DNA of 16,659 bases, from assembly GCA_030624945.1 (NCBI GenBank), contig JAUXJB010000009.1:1-16659 (forward strand), read 5' to 3'. A program made the translations under genes and the position numbers. Positions 6,888 through 14,294 of this stretch are shown in pieces. The DNA comes from Deltaproteobacteria bacterium. Its GTDB lineage: Bacteria > Myxococcota_A > UBA9160 > SZUA-336. Positions within the stretch are counted from its first letter, which is position 1, and every line of letters starts with the position of its first letter. Under the pieces are notes generated by a model. The model made no database searches and had not been told where the DNA came from. It worked only from the letters and a program-made list of their open reading frames with translations.

Positions 6888-8383
6888 TGGAGGCGCTGCG
6901 CAACCCGATCATCCTCGGCTCGGTGGGCATATACATGGCGGTGTGCATCGGGTTCGGCGTCTGGGCCATGAGTCGCACGCGCTCTACGCGCGACTTCTTC
7001 ATGGCCGGTCGAGACATCGGCGCGATCGTCGCCGGTCTGGCGGTCTTCTCGAGCACGCTGTCCGGGTTTGGCTTCGTGGGAGGCCCAGGGCTCGTCTACT
7101 CCATGGGCATGAGCTCGATGTGGATGGTCGTGTGCGCTTCGATCGGCTTCTGCCTCTCCTTCTTTCTGTTGGCCAAACGACTCCGGTTGTTCGCCGAGGC
7201 CCGCGACACGATCTCGCTACCGGACGCCGTCGGGGCGCGCTACGGGAGCGAGACCACGCGTCTGCTGACCGCGATCGCGATCCTGCTCGGGGTCATGGGG
7301 TATCTCGCAACGCAGATCCTGGCGATGGCGACGGTGCTGCAGAGCATCCTCGAACGGACGGAGCTCGTCGGCAGCATCAGCCTGATCACCTGCGTCGTGA
7401 TCTCCGGCGCAGTCCTCGTCTTCTACTGCGTGACGGGCGGGATCATCGCATCTGTGTATACCGATGTGGTGCAGGGCAGCGTGATGGTGGTCGCCGCGCT
7501 GCTCGTCTTCCTGACCGCTCTCTATACTGTCGACGGCGGTGCCGCGGGTGCGGTCCAGATCATCATGCGCGACGATCCGGAGGCGATCGGGCCCTGGGGA
7601 ACGCTGGGTATGCTCGGGTGTCTGTCCTGGTACTTCATGTTCGCGCTGGGCGGTGCCGGTCAACCGCACGTCGTGACGAAGTTCATGATGAACAAGAAGG
7701 TCGCCGACGCGCGGCGCGTGCTGCCGGTGGCGGTGGGAAGCTTCATGCTGGCCGCGCTGCTGTGGATCAGCATAGGCATGGCCATGCGCGCGCTCGTGCT
7801 CGACGGGGTACACCCCGAGCTGTCGAACGCGGACGCTGCGGCGTCCGAGTTCTTGCAGGCCTACGCGCATCCAATCCTGGCGGGTGTGGTCTTCGCGGGC
7901 CTCTTCGCGGCGATCATGTCGACGGCGGACGGCTTCCTCAACATCGGTGCCGCGGCGCTGGTTCACGACATACCCGTGGCGCTTCGCGGCAGGTCGCTCT
8001 CCAACGAGCTGCGATCGGCTCGGATCGCGACGCTTGGAATTGCCGTGGCCGCGGCGCTCTTCGCGCTCTACTCCCATTACCAGAACGAGCGCCTGGTGGC
8101 GTTGCTCGGTGCCTTTGGCTGGGGAACCTTCGGCGCCGCGTTGGTGCCTACCGTGGCAATCGGCTTCAACTGGAAGCGCGCCACCGCGAAGGCCGCCAAC
8201 ACCGCTATCGTTGCGAGCCTCGTCGTCAACTTCGCGATCGAGCTGCTCGACGTCGACATTCCGTTCGGGATTCACGGCGGCACGATCGCGCTCTTGGTAT
8301 CCATCACGCTCTTCTTCGGCATCTCGCTCCTGTCCCCGCCCCCCGAGCTCGCCCCCGACATCGAGGCTGTGATGGACGTCTGA
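6887..8383 (+). CDS. Sodium:solute symporter family (SSS) transporter
   Basis: 498 residues with about 13 hydrophobic helices. It should import an organic solute together with sodium across the inner membrane. The family signature appears as GLFAAIMSTADGFLN near residue 338, and the early motif FFMAGRDIGAIVAGLAVFSSTLSGFGFVG is typical of the PutP/PanF-like group, where this region shapes the sodium site. Substrate cannot be read from the sequence; proline, pantothenate, acetate and other carboxylates are all used by relatives. ATG 6887 overlaps the preceding stop by one base. rmuC starts 46 bases downstream. The tight link to glutathione reductase is unusual. Confidence 0.9.
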   Translation: MEALRNPIILGSVGIYMAVCIGFGVWAMSRTRSTRDFFMAGRDIGAIVAGLAVFSSTLSGFGFVGGPGLVYSMGMSSMWMVVCASIGFCLSFFLLAKRLRLFAEARDTISLPDAVGARYGSETTRLLTAIAILLGVMGYLATQILAMATVLQSILERTELVGSISLITCVVISGAVLVFYCVTGGIIASVYTDVVQGSVMVVAALLVFLTALYTVDGGAAGAVQIIMRDDPEAIGPWGTLGMLGCLSWYFMFALGGAGQPHVVTKFMMNKKVADARRVLPVAVGSFMLAALLWISIGMAMRALVLDGVHPELSNADAAASEFLQAYAHPILAGVVFAGLFAAIMSTADGFLNIGAAALVHDIPVALRGRSLSNELRSARIATLGIAVAAALFALYSHYQNERLVALLGAFGWGTFGAALVPTVAIGFNWKRATAKAANTAIVASLVVNFAIELLDVDIPFGIHGGTIALLVSITLFFGISLLSPPPELAPDIEAVMDV

Positions 8384-8429
8384 AGCGGGGCGAGACTTGG
8401 CGCGCGGAAAGGGGTATGTGTAGACGGGA

Positions 8430-9857
8430 ATGGCTTGGTGGGGGATCGCGGTCCTAGCTTGGGTCACAGGCCTGGCGCTCGGCGGGGCCTTTGCCTGGCT
8501 GTTCGCGCGTTCGCGCGGGGACGAGTCGGCGCGCGAGTGGGAGCTGCGGCTGGCGGCCACCAGCGCGCATCTGGAGGAGCGCTCGCACCAGATCGAGCAC
8601 CTGGAGGCGGATCTCGCTGAGGCGCAGCGGGTCGGCGAGCAGCTGCGAGCGGAGCTCCGCGTATTCGAGCGCACGAACGCCCAGCTCGCGCAGGAGCTCC
8701 GGGACGAGCGGGAGAGCGCGCAGCAGAAGCTGGCGCTCATCAACCGCGCCGAGGAGAGGCTCACCGAGACGTTTCAGGCGCTCTCCGCCGAGGCACTGCG
8801 AAGCAACAACCGGACCTTTCTGGAGATCGCGCGCAGCGATCTCGCAAAGCTCCAGGAGACGGCGCGAGGCGAGCTCGACGGGCGGCAGGAGGCGATCTTC
8901 GACCTGGTGAAGCCCATCTACGAATCGCTGTCCCGCGTGAACGACAAGCTCATCGAGGTGGAGAAGGAGCGGCACGGGCACTACTCCGCGCTGACGGAGC
9001 AGCTCAAATCGCTGGCGGCCTCACAGCAGCAGCTTCAGGGCGAGACCGCGAGCCTGGTGAAGGCCCTGCGCGCACCGACCGTGCGCGGCCGCTGGGGCGA
9101 GATCCAGCTCAAGCGCGTGGTGGAGCTCGCGGGGATGCTCGACCACTGCGACTTCTACGAGCAGCCGGTCGCCGATTCGGAGGATGCTCGACTGCGACCG
9201 GATCTCCTGGTGCGCCTGCCCGGAGGCAAGAACGTGGTCGTGGACGCCAAGGCGCCGCTGTCGGCCTACCTCGACGCGCTGGAGGAGCTGGGCGACCCGG
9301 AGCGCGACAAGCTGATGACCGACCACGCGCGTCAGGTCCGCAGCCACATGGCTCAGCTCGGTGCCAAGCGCTACTGGAACCAGTTCGAGCCGGCCCCGGA
9401 GTTCGTGGTCATGTTCCTGCCCGGGGAGACGTTCTTCAGCGCCGCCCTCCAGTACGATCCCACCCTGATCGAATACGGGGTGGAGAACCGGGTCATCCCC
9501 GCCAGCCCGACCACGTTGATCGCCTTGCTGCGGGCGGTGGCTTACGGCTGGCGACAGGAGAAGCTCGCCGAGAATGCGCAGGCGATCAGCTCACTGGGGC
9601 GCGAGCTCTACGAGCGACTCGTCACGCTCACCGGGCACTTCGACGGGATGCGGCGCGGCCTGGAGGGCGCGGTGAGCTCCTACAACGATGCCGTAGGATC
9701 GCTCGAGGCTCGGGTCCTGGTCTCCGCGCGGCGCTTTCGCGACCTGGGCGCGGCGGCCGACCAGGAGCTGCCCGCCCCGAGATCCGTCGACAGCGCGACG
9801 CGAAGGCTCACGGCGGGGGATCGGGAGGCGCCCGAGGACGAGCCCCCGACTCCTTAG
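8430..9857 (+). CDS. rmuC: DNA recombination protein RmuC
   Basis: 475 residues. RmuC limits recombination at inverted repeats in E. coli and belongs to the PD-(D/E)XK nuclease-like group. An N-terminal membrane helix (about 4-26) is followed by a long coiled coil (30-120). The conserved core begins near residue 215 with [19 protein letters not shown] and contains [27 protein letters not shown], with the nuclease-fold Asp and D-A-K residues. [16 protein letters not shown] and [14 protein letters not shown] (here [19 protein letters not shown]) segments follow. The C-terminal 40 residues are acidic and low-complexity. ATG 8430 fits the helix; the nearest purine-rich site, GGAAAGGGG, is 15 bases away, so initiation may be weak. 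Confidence 0.93.
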   Translation: MAWWGIAVLAWVTGLALGGAFAWLFARSRGDESAREWELRLAATSAHLEERSHQIEHLEADLAEAQRVGEQLRAELRVFERTNAQLAQELRDERESAQQKLALINRAEERLTETFQALSAEALRSNNRTFLEIARSDLAKLQETARGELDGRQEAIFDLVKPIYESLSRVNDKLIEVEKERHGHYSALTEQLKSLAASQQQLQGETASLVKALRAPTVRGRWGEIQLKRVVELAGMLDHCDFYEQPVADSEDARLRPDLLVRLPGGKNVVVDAKAPLSAYLDALEELGDPERDKLMTDHARQVRSHMAQLGAKRYWNQFEPAPEFVVMFLPGETFFSAALQYDPTLIEYGVENRVIPASPTTLIALLRAVAYGWRQEKLAENAQAISSLGRELYERLVTLTGHFDGMRRGLEGAVSSYNDAVGSLEARVLVSARRFRDLGAAADQELPAPRSVDSATRRLTAGDREAPEDEPPTP

Positions 9858-9895
9858 TCGTTGCTGTCCCCGGAGCCGGCCTGACCCCCGCTCGT

Positions 9896-9901
9896 TAGAC
9901 T
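9896..9901 (+). promoter_or_regulatory. Possible -10 element for a leaderless aat transcript
   Basis: TAGACT ends six bases before the ATG at 9908, so transcription would start at or next to the A of the start codon. No Shine-Dalgarno sequence precedes the ATG, which fits leaderless translation. A clear -35 is absent. Confidence 0.4.
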
Positions 9902-9907
9902 CTCGGC

Positions 9908-10549
9908 ATGCGAGACGACCGGCGGCGCGAGATCGATCCACAGACCCTGACGCCCGAGCTCCTGATCGCCGCCTACAGCCGCGGGATCTTTCCGATGGTC
10001 GACTCGAGAAACGGCGAGGTTGGTTGGTACAGCCCCGACCCGCGCGCGATCATTCCGCTCGACTCCTTTCACGTTCCCCGGAGCCTCGCGCGCGTGGTGC
10101 GATCGGGCCGTTTCGAGCTGCGGACCGACACGAGCTTCGAGGTGGTCATGCGCGCCTGCGCCGAATCGCGCCCGGGACGCGAGGAGACCTGGATCGACGA
10201 TCGCATGGTCGCTGCGTATGTCGGGCTTCAGCGGGCGGGTCTTGCGCACAGTCTGGAGGCGTGGCGCGAAGACCGGCTCGTCGGCGGTCTCTACGGTGTC
10301 CACATCGGCGGGGCCTTCTTCGGCGAGAGCATGTTCAGCCTCTGCGAGCTCGGCGGGACCGACGCCTCGAAGGTCTGTCTGGTGCGTCTCGTCGAGCTCA
10401 TGCGCGCGCGCGACTTCGCGCTGCTCGACACGCAGTTCACGACGGAGCACCTCGTCCGCTTCGGCTGCATCGAGATCCCGCGCCCGCAGTACCTCCGGAA
10501 GCTGGCCGCCGCCCTGGGACGCGAGGCCCGCTGGCCGGCGCAGCTCTAG
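9908..10549 (+). CDS. aat: Leucyl/phenylalanyl-tRNA--protein transferase
   Basis: 213 residues. Aat adds Leu or Phe from aminoacyl-tRNA to proteins with N-terminal Lys or Arg, marking them for ClpAP through ClpS. Family motifs in order are LIAAYSRGIFPM (19-30), WYSPDPRAIIPLDSFHVPRSLAR, the EETWIDDRMVAAY segment (catalytic region), HSLEAWREDRLVGGLYG, GGAFFGESMFS, ASKVCLVRL and LLDTQFTTEHLVRFGCIEI. The insertion CELGGT after MFS is seen in a subset of the family. ATG 9908 starts the expected conserved N-terminus and has no ribosome site. The stop TAG overlaps the stop of the convergent DUF3501 gene within a shared CTAG. Confidence 0.95.
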   Translation: MRDDRRREIDPQTLTPELLIAAYSRGIFPMVDSRNGEVGWYSPDPRAIIPLDSFHVPRSLARVVRSGRFELRTDTSFEVVMRACAESRPGREETWIDDRMVAAYVGLQRAGLAHSLEAWREDRLVGGLYGVHIGGAFFGESMFSLCELGGTDASKVCLVRLVELMRARDFALLDTQFTTEHLVRFGCIEIPRPQYLRKLAAALGREARWPAQL

Positions 10550-11130
10550 GCGTCCGGGAGCAGGTCCGCCGCGAGGGATGCGCGTGAGGCGCCTTCGATT
10601 GGCGCCGATGCCCGGTAGTTGGGGTGATCGACGCGCAGCGCGACGGCTGTCGACGCCATGCCGAAGCGTTCCGCGAGCTCGCGGCCGAGTGGAAACCGCA
10701 CGTACTGCACGGCCGAGATGCGGTCCTCCTCGAACTGCTTCGGATCGAACTCCGCCTGGACGACCTCCCCGCCGATCTCGAGGCAGACCTGCTCGTCGAT
10801 ACCGACCAGGCGATCGAGCTCGGGGCGGACATTCTTCTGGTCGGTGATCTCGATCATCAAGGTGGCGGAGAGGCCGTACTCCTGGGGGATGAGCTCGTGG
10901 TAGCTCTCGAGCTCGCTGCGGATCTCCTCCTCCTCGACGATCCGCTCCGCGCGCGTCATCTCCTGGACCTGGAAGAGGACCGTGTCGCGGTTCTCGAACA
11001 CGAAGGTGAGTCGATCTCCCACCTGGATCCGGCGCGGTCGTTTGAGCTCGATGATGCGGGCGCGAAACTCGGAACGCACCTTCTCATAGCTCACGAGGTC
11101 CAGGACGTCGGACAGCTCGAGCTTCTTCAT
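10546..11130 (-). CDS. DUF3501 family protein
   Basis: 194 residues, cytoplasmic, no signal or membrane segment. The sequence begins MKKLELSDVLDLVSYEKVR and includes LTFVFENRDTVLFQVQEMTRAERI, EYGLSATLMIEI and RFPLGRELAE, as expected of DUF3501. The biochemical role is not known. The family is typically encoded with a rubrerythrin and a CCG-domain Fe-S protein, exactly as here. Its ATG overlaps the stop of the Fe-S protein gene (ATGA), so translation is probably coupled. Its stop shares CTAG with the convergent aat stop, leaving no room for a separate terminator. Confidence 0.85.
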   Translation of the reverse strand: MKKLELSDVLDLVSYEKVRSEFRARIIELKRPRRIQVGDRLTFVFENRDTVLFQVQEMTRAERIVEEEEIRSELESYHELIPQEYGLSATLMIEITDQKNVRPELDRLVGIDEQVCLEIGGEVVQAEFDPKQFEEDRISAVQYVRFPLGRELAERFGMASTAVALRVDHPNYRASAPIEGASRASLAADLLPDA

Positions 11131-12386
11131 TTGTCCTCTGCGAGGCCGTACGCGTCCCGCAGCAGAACGACGGGGTGGACGGCGCGACGACCGGTGCCCT
11201 CCTCGATGCGAAGCGCCGCGAGCGGGCAGTCGGTGGCGACGTGCCGCGCGTCGGACTGCCGCACACCTTCCAGCAGCTTGTCCGCGATCTTGAGGCTCTG
11301 GGGGTACCACTTGGTCTTCATGCCCCAGGTGCCGTCGACTCCCGAGCAGTGGTCGAGCATCTCGACCTCGCCCCCGGCCAGCGTGAGCAGCTGACGCGAG
11401 CGGAAGCCGATGTTCTGGGCCTTGAGGTGGCAGGGGAGGTGGTAGGCGACCCGCCCGAGCGGGTGCGGGAAATCGCGGTCGAGCTGTCGGTTCGCACCCA
11501 GTTTGAAGAGGTACTCGCCCACGTCGAAGGTGTTTCCCGCCACGAGCTCGGCGTCCTCGCTGGCGAGGAGCTCCGGGTACTCGCGCTTGATCTGGTACGA
11601 GCAGGTCGGTCCCGGGACCACGACCTGCGCCCCCGACCGGACCGCCGGGGCCAGGCTTGCGACCACCTTCTCGGCGTTCCCGCGCGCACCCGCGAGGTCG
11701 CCCCCGTGCAGGAAGGGGGCCCCGCAACACCGGTCGTAGACGACCTCGACGGCCACGCCACTGTGCTCCAGCACCTGGACCGCGGCGCGCGCGGTCTCGG
11801 CCTCGCTGTACTCGACGAAGCAGGTGGTGAAGAGCACGACGCGGCCGTTCTCACCGCTGGCGGTCGCCCGCCCCGCGAGTTCCTTCGAGGCGCGTCGGCG
11901 GCCGTAGGACGGCATGATCCAGCGCCTGTCGATTCCCGTCCCCCTCTCCATGAGGCTCCGGACCGCGCGATTCCGGAATGCGGCGTTGGTCAGGGCCGAG
12001 GTGAGACACGAGACCTTGCCCATGAGGTCCTGCCGCATGCCCAGCTTCTCGGACATCGGGATGCCCTCTTCCTGCGCCTGGACCAGCTTGGCTCGGGTCA
12101 TCAGCTTGGGGAAGTCGATCTCCCATTCGTGCGGCGGGTTGTAGGGGCAGTGGTTGTAGCAGAGCTTGCACTGGTAGCAGAGGTCGATGACCTCACGGGT
12201 CTCCTCCCGGGTGAGCTGCGACGCCTGCTGTTCGTGGCGATCGACCGCCTCGAAGAGCGCCGGGAACGAGGGACAGAGGGGGAGGCAACGCCGGCAATCG
12301 TGGCAGTGCTCGAACACGCGCACGAGCTCGTCGTCGAGTGCGGCCCGGTCTAGGAAATCTGGATCCCGGAGGCCGGCGTTCTTCAC
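11127..12386 (-). CDS. Fe-S/CCG-domain oxidoreductase (GlpC/HdrD-like)
   Basis: 419 residues. Two [4Fe-4S] ferredoxin-type motifs lie near the N-terminus: C28-x2-C31-x2-C34-x3-C38 and C70-x2-C73-x2-C76-x3-C80. Two CCG-type domains follow: TTCFVEYSE leading to RCCGAPFLHGGD, and HLPCHLKAQ leading to LDHCSGVDGTWGM, the second with Ser instead of the middle Cys. This layout is that of GlpC, HdrD and glycolate oxidase GlcF relatives, which pass electrons between redox partners. The link with rubrerythrin and DUF3501 suggests it supplies electrons to a peroxide-reducing rubrerythrin. GTG 12386 has GGGAG seven bases upstream. No membrane helix is seen. Confidence 0.88.
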   Translation of the reverse strand: MKNAGLRDPDFLDRAALDDELVRVFEHCHDCRRCLPLCPSFPALFEAVDRHEQQASQLTREETREVIDLCYQCKLCYNHCPYNPPHEWEIDFPKLMTRAKLVQAQEEGIPMSEKLGMRQDLMGKVSCLTSALTNAAFRNRAVRSLMERGTGIDRRWIMPSYGRRRASKELAGRATASGENGRVVLFTTCFVEYSEAETARAAVQVLEHSGVAVEVVYDRCCGAPFLHGGDLAGARGNAEKVVASLAPAVRSGAQVVVPGPTCSYQIKREYPELLASEDAELVAGNTFDVGEYLFKLGANRQLDRDFPHPLGRVAYHLPCHLKAQNIGFRSRQLLTLAGGEVEMLDHCSGVDGTWGMKTKWYPQSLKIADKLLEGVRQSDARHVATDCPLAALRIEEGTGRRAVHPVVLLRDAYGLAEDK

Positions 12387-12406
12387 CTGGCATCTCCCGG
12401 CAAAGT

Positions 12407-12433
12407 GTCGGGGGGCGTGCGTCGGCCCCCGAC
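12407..12433 (-). terminator. Strong hairpin between rubrerythrin and Fe-S genes
   Basis: GTCGGGGG and CCCCCGAC pair as an 8-bp GC-rich stem with an 11-base loop, about 16 bases after the rubrerythrin stop. No U run follows, so full termination is doubtful; it may protect the 3' end of a rubrerythrin message or lower expression of the downstream genes. The Fe-S gene's ribosome site follows the stem. Confidence 0.45.
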
Positions 12434-12448
12434 GCCTTGCTACGGCGG

Positions 12449-12874
12449 CTAGAGTGTTTCGAGTCCGTCGAGCGCCTTCTGGAAACGCCCCGCGTGAGAC
12501 TTCTCAGCCTTGGCCAGCGTCTCGAGCCACTCGGCGATCTCCGCGAAGCCCTCATCTCGCGCGGTTCTGGCCATCCCGGGGTACATCTCCGTGTATTCGT
12601 AGGTCTCGCCCGCGACGGCGGCCGCGAGGTTGAGGTCGGTGCCGCCGATCGGCTTCTCCGTGGCGGGATCGCCCACCTGCTTCAGGAAGTCGAGGTGGCC
12701 GTGCGCGTGTCCCGTCTCTGCGTCGGCGGTGTTCTTGAACAGGCCGGCGACCTCCGGATATCCCTCGATGTCCGCCTGCTTCGCAAAGTACAGATAACGT
12801 CGGTTTGCCTGTGACTCCCCGGCGAACGCGTCCTTCAAATTCTGATGCGTCTTGGATCCCTTGAGATCGGCCAT
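12449..12874 (-). CDS. Rubrerythrin, diiron domain only
   Basis: 141 residues. Rubrerythrins reduce hydrogen peroxide at a non-haem diiron centre in the cytoplasm. The four-helix ligands are visible: E20 in [16 protein letters not shown]53-x-x-H56 in [10 protein letters not shown]90 and E93 in [12 protein letters not shown], and E124-x-x-H127 in [10 protein letters not shown]. Classical rubrerythrin has a C-terminal rubredoxin domain with four Cys; this protein ends after the diiron domain and has no Cys, so it needs an outside electron donor, probably the Fe-S protein encoded next. ATG 12874 is preceded by GAGAGGAAACG. It heads the operon and a promoter is visible about 200 bases upstream. 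Confidence 0.93.
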   Translation of the reverse strand: MADLKGSKTHQNLKDAFAGESQANRRYLYFAKQADIEGYPEVAGLFKNTADAETGHAHGHLDFLKQVGDPATEKPIGGTDLNLAAAVAGETYEYTEMYPGMARTARDEGFAEIAEWLETLAKAEKSHAGRFQKALDGLETL

Positions 12875-12909
12875 GCTTCGTTTCCTCTCAGTGGCATTCG
12901 ATGTTCGTG

Positions 12910-13080
12910 TCAGGTGGTGTCGAATTCGCTTCGACGGCTCTCTGCGGCGCCGGGCTCCGAACAGGCGGGGCAGGGGCCGTAGAAATCGATCTCGATCCGC
13001 TTGGCGCGCAGGTCGTACTGGCGCTCGAGTCGGCGGGTGGTGCGGGTCTCGGGGGGGACGAGCTCACGGCGCGAACATAC
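12910..13080 (-). pseudogene. Remnant of a Fur/PerR-family regulator gene (C-terminus only)
   Basis: In the frame ending with TGA at 12912-12910 the translation includes VCSRRELVPPETR, then RTTRRLERQYDLRAKRIE and IDFYGPCPACSEP. This resembles the end of Fur-family proteins, where a helix is followed by a HRLEIYGxCxxC-type strand and the last zinc-binding Cys pair (here CPAC). The frame has no ATG, GTG or TTG start and overlaps the end of the CDF gene if extended, so the DNA-binding half is absent. VCSRRELVP may be a shortened form of the family's CxxCG segment. Fur/PerR genes often lie before rubrerythrin genes. It is probably a decayed regulator, now forming the leader of the rubrerythrin transcript. 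Confidence 0.5.
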
Positions 13081-13102
13081 TTGCCGGCTCGACTTGGGGC
13101 AA
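13074..13102 (-). promoter_or_regulatory. Predicted promoter of the rubrerythrin operon
   Basis: On the minus strand TTGCCC (13102-13097) and TATGTT (13079-13074) are separated by 17 bases. The start of transcription would fall near 13067, giving a leader of about 190 bases that runs through the Fur-like remnant. Confidence 0.45.
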
Positions 13103-13103
13103 G
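13080..13103 (-). promoter_or_regulatory. Dyad overlapping the rubrerythrin promoter, possible operator
   Basis: CTTGCC and GGCAAG form a 6-base inverted repeat with a 12-base centre. It covers the -35 and the whole spacer of the predicted promoter, where a bound repressor would block RNA polymerase. It does not match the AT-rich Fur/PerR box. Confidence 0.35.
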
Positions 13104-13115
13104 ATTTTCCGCGAA

Positions 13116-13143
13116 CGGTTCCCGTTTTCTGCTCCGGGAACCG
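13116..13143 (-). terminator. Hairpin just after the CDF gene
   Basis: CGGTTCCCG and CGGGAACCG form a perfect 9-bp stem with a 10-base loop, starting two bases after the CDF stop codon. No T run follows, so it could be a weak intrinsic terminator or a transcript-end stabiliser for the CDF message. Confidence 0.55.
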
Positions 13144-13145
13144 GG

Positions 13146-14063
13146 TCAGTCCCGGGGATCCGCGTGAACATCGGGCTCGATGTAGATCAGGCTTGCCGCG
13201 GTATGAGTCCGGAGCTGCTCCTCGATCTCGTCGATCGCCCGGGTGAGCTCATCCATCGCGATGGCGCCATCGAACTCCACCTTTGCGCCGACCAGCAGCT
13301 CTTCGGGACCCAGGTGCTGCGTGCGCAGGTGAATGATGCGGCGCACGCTCGCATGGGACTCCACGGCGCTGCGTATGATTCGCTCCTGGCTGCGCGAGGC
13401 CGACTCGCCGATCAACAGGCTCTTCATCTCCGTGCCCATCAGCGCGGCGATCACCCCGAGCAGCACACCGATGGCCAGGCTGCCCACCGCATCCCAGCGC
13501 GCATCACCGGTCCAGAGCGCGAGACCTACGCAGACGAGCGCCAACAGGATCCCCGTCAGCGCTCCGAAATCCTCGAGCAGAATCACGGCAATCTCGGGGT
13601 TCTTCGAGTGGCGGACGAAGGCCAGCCACGATTCCTCGCCGCGCAGCTTCCGGGCCTCTCCAACCGCGTACCGTAGCGCTCCGCCCTCCACCACCATCGC
13701 GAAGAGCAGGACGCCGATCGCCCAGGCGGGAGACTCCAGAGGCTCGGGATGCTGGAGCTTCTGCCAGCCTTCGACGATGGCGAAGAGCGAGCCCATCGTG
13801 AAGAGGACTACCGCCACCATGAAGGCCCAGAAGTAGCGCTCCCGGGCGTAGCCAAACGGGTGCTCCTCGCTGGCCTCTCGGCGTGCGCGGTAGCCGCCGA
13901 AGATCAGGAGCAGCTGGTTCCCGCTGTCGGCAACCGAGTGAACCGCTTCTGCCAGGAGGGAGGCCGCTCCGGTGAACGCGTAGCCCGTGAACTTGGCAAC
14001 GGCCACCCCGACGTTCGCCAGGAAGGCGGCGATGACCACCCTCCGATTTCCGTCGGCTGCCAC
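13146..14063 (-). CDS. Cation diffusion facilitator (CDF) family metal transporter
   Basis: 305 residues from GTG 14063. CDF proteins export divalent metals such as zinc, iron or manganese in exchange for protons. Six membrane helices are followed by a cytoplasmic metallochaperone-like domain from about residue 215. Metal ligands are visible in helix 2 (EAVHSVADSGNQ, H42 and D46) and helix 5 (LLEDFGALTG, E164/D165). The motif HPFGYARERYFWAF after helix 2 is the SLC30A9-like subgroup signature. The replacement of helix-5 His by acidic ligands makes pure zinc specificity uncertain. GTG 14063 was preferred to ATG 14111 because GAGGGG lies six bases upstream and the family N-terminus starts there. 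It is separated from the rubrerythrin cluster by a hairpin and diverges from the NYN gene. Confidence 0.9.
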   Translation of the reverse strand: MAADGNRRVVIAAFLANVGVAVAKFTGYAFTGAASLLAEAVHSVADSGNQLLLIFGGYRARREASEEHPFGYARERYFWAFMVAVVLFTMGSLFAIVEGWQKLQHPEPLESPAWAIGVLLFAMVVEGGALRYAVGEARKLRGEESWLAFVRHSKNPEIAVILLEDFGALTGILLALVCVGLALWTGDARWDAVGSLAIGVLLGVIAALMGTEMKSLLIGESASRSQERIIRSAVESHASVRRIIHLRTQHLGPEELLVGAKVEFDGAIAMDELTRAIDEIEEQLRTHTAASLIYIEPDVHADPRD

Positions 14064-14294
14064 CCCGTTCCCCTCAGGCTGCGGTCGCGCGGCGAGACGC
14101 CTCGGCCGCAAACCCCTCCCGATGATCGGCTCGGCCGCCGAGAATTGCGTTGGAACTCCCGGAACAGGACACTAACACACCCACCGATCTCGCAAATCGT
14201 CGCGCCGCACCTGCGGGCCCGCCGCCGCTGCGCGGTCGGAGGAGGGACGAGTGCGCTACACTCGGACTTCCACCTCACCGAGGGAAAGGCGCGA

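Noticed and set aside
7217..8764. 515-codon minus-strand open frame opposite the symporter and rmuC
   Set aside because: It has a Ser/Arg/His-rich composition without domains, and crosses two well-supported plus-strand genes.
14064..14111. CDF start at ATG 14111
   Set aside because: The extra 16 residues are Arg/Pro-rich with no family match, and GTG 14063 has a good ribosome site.
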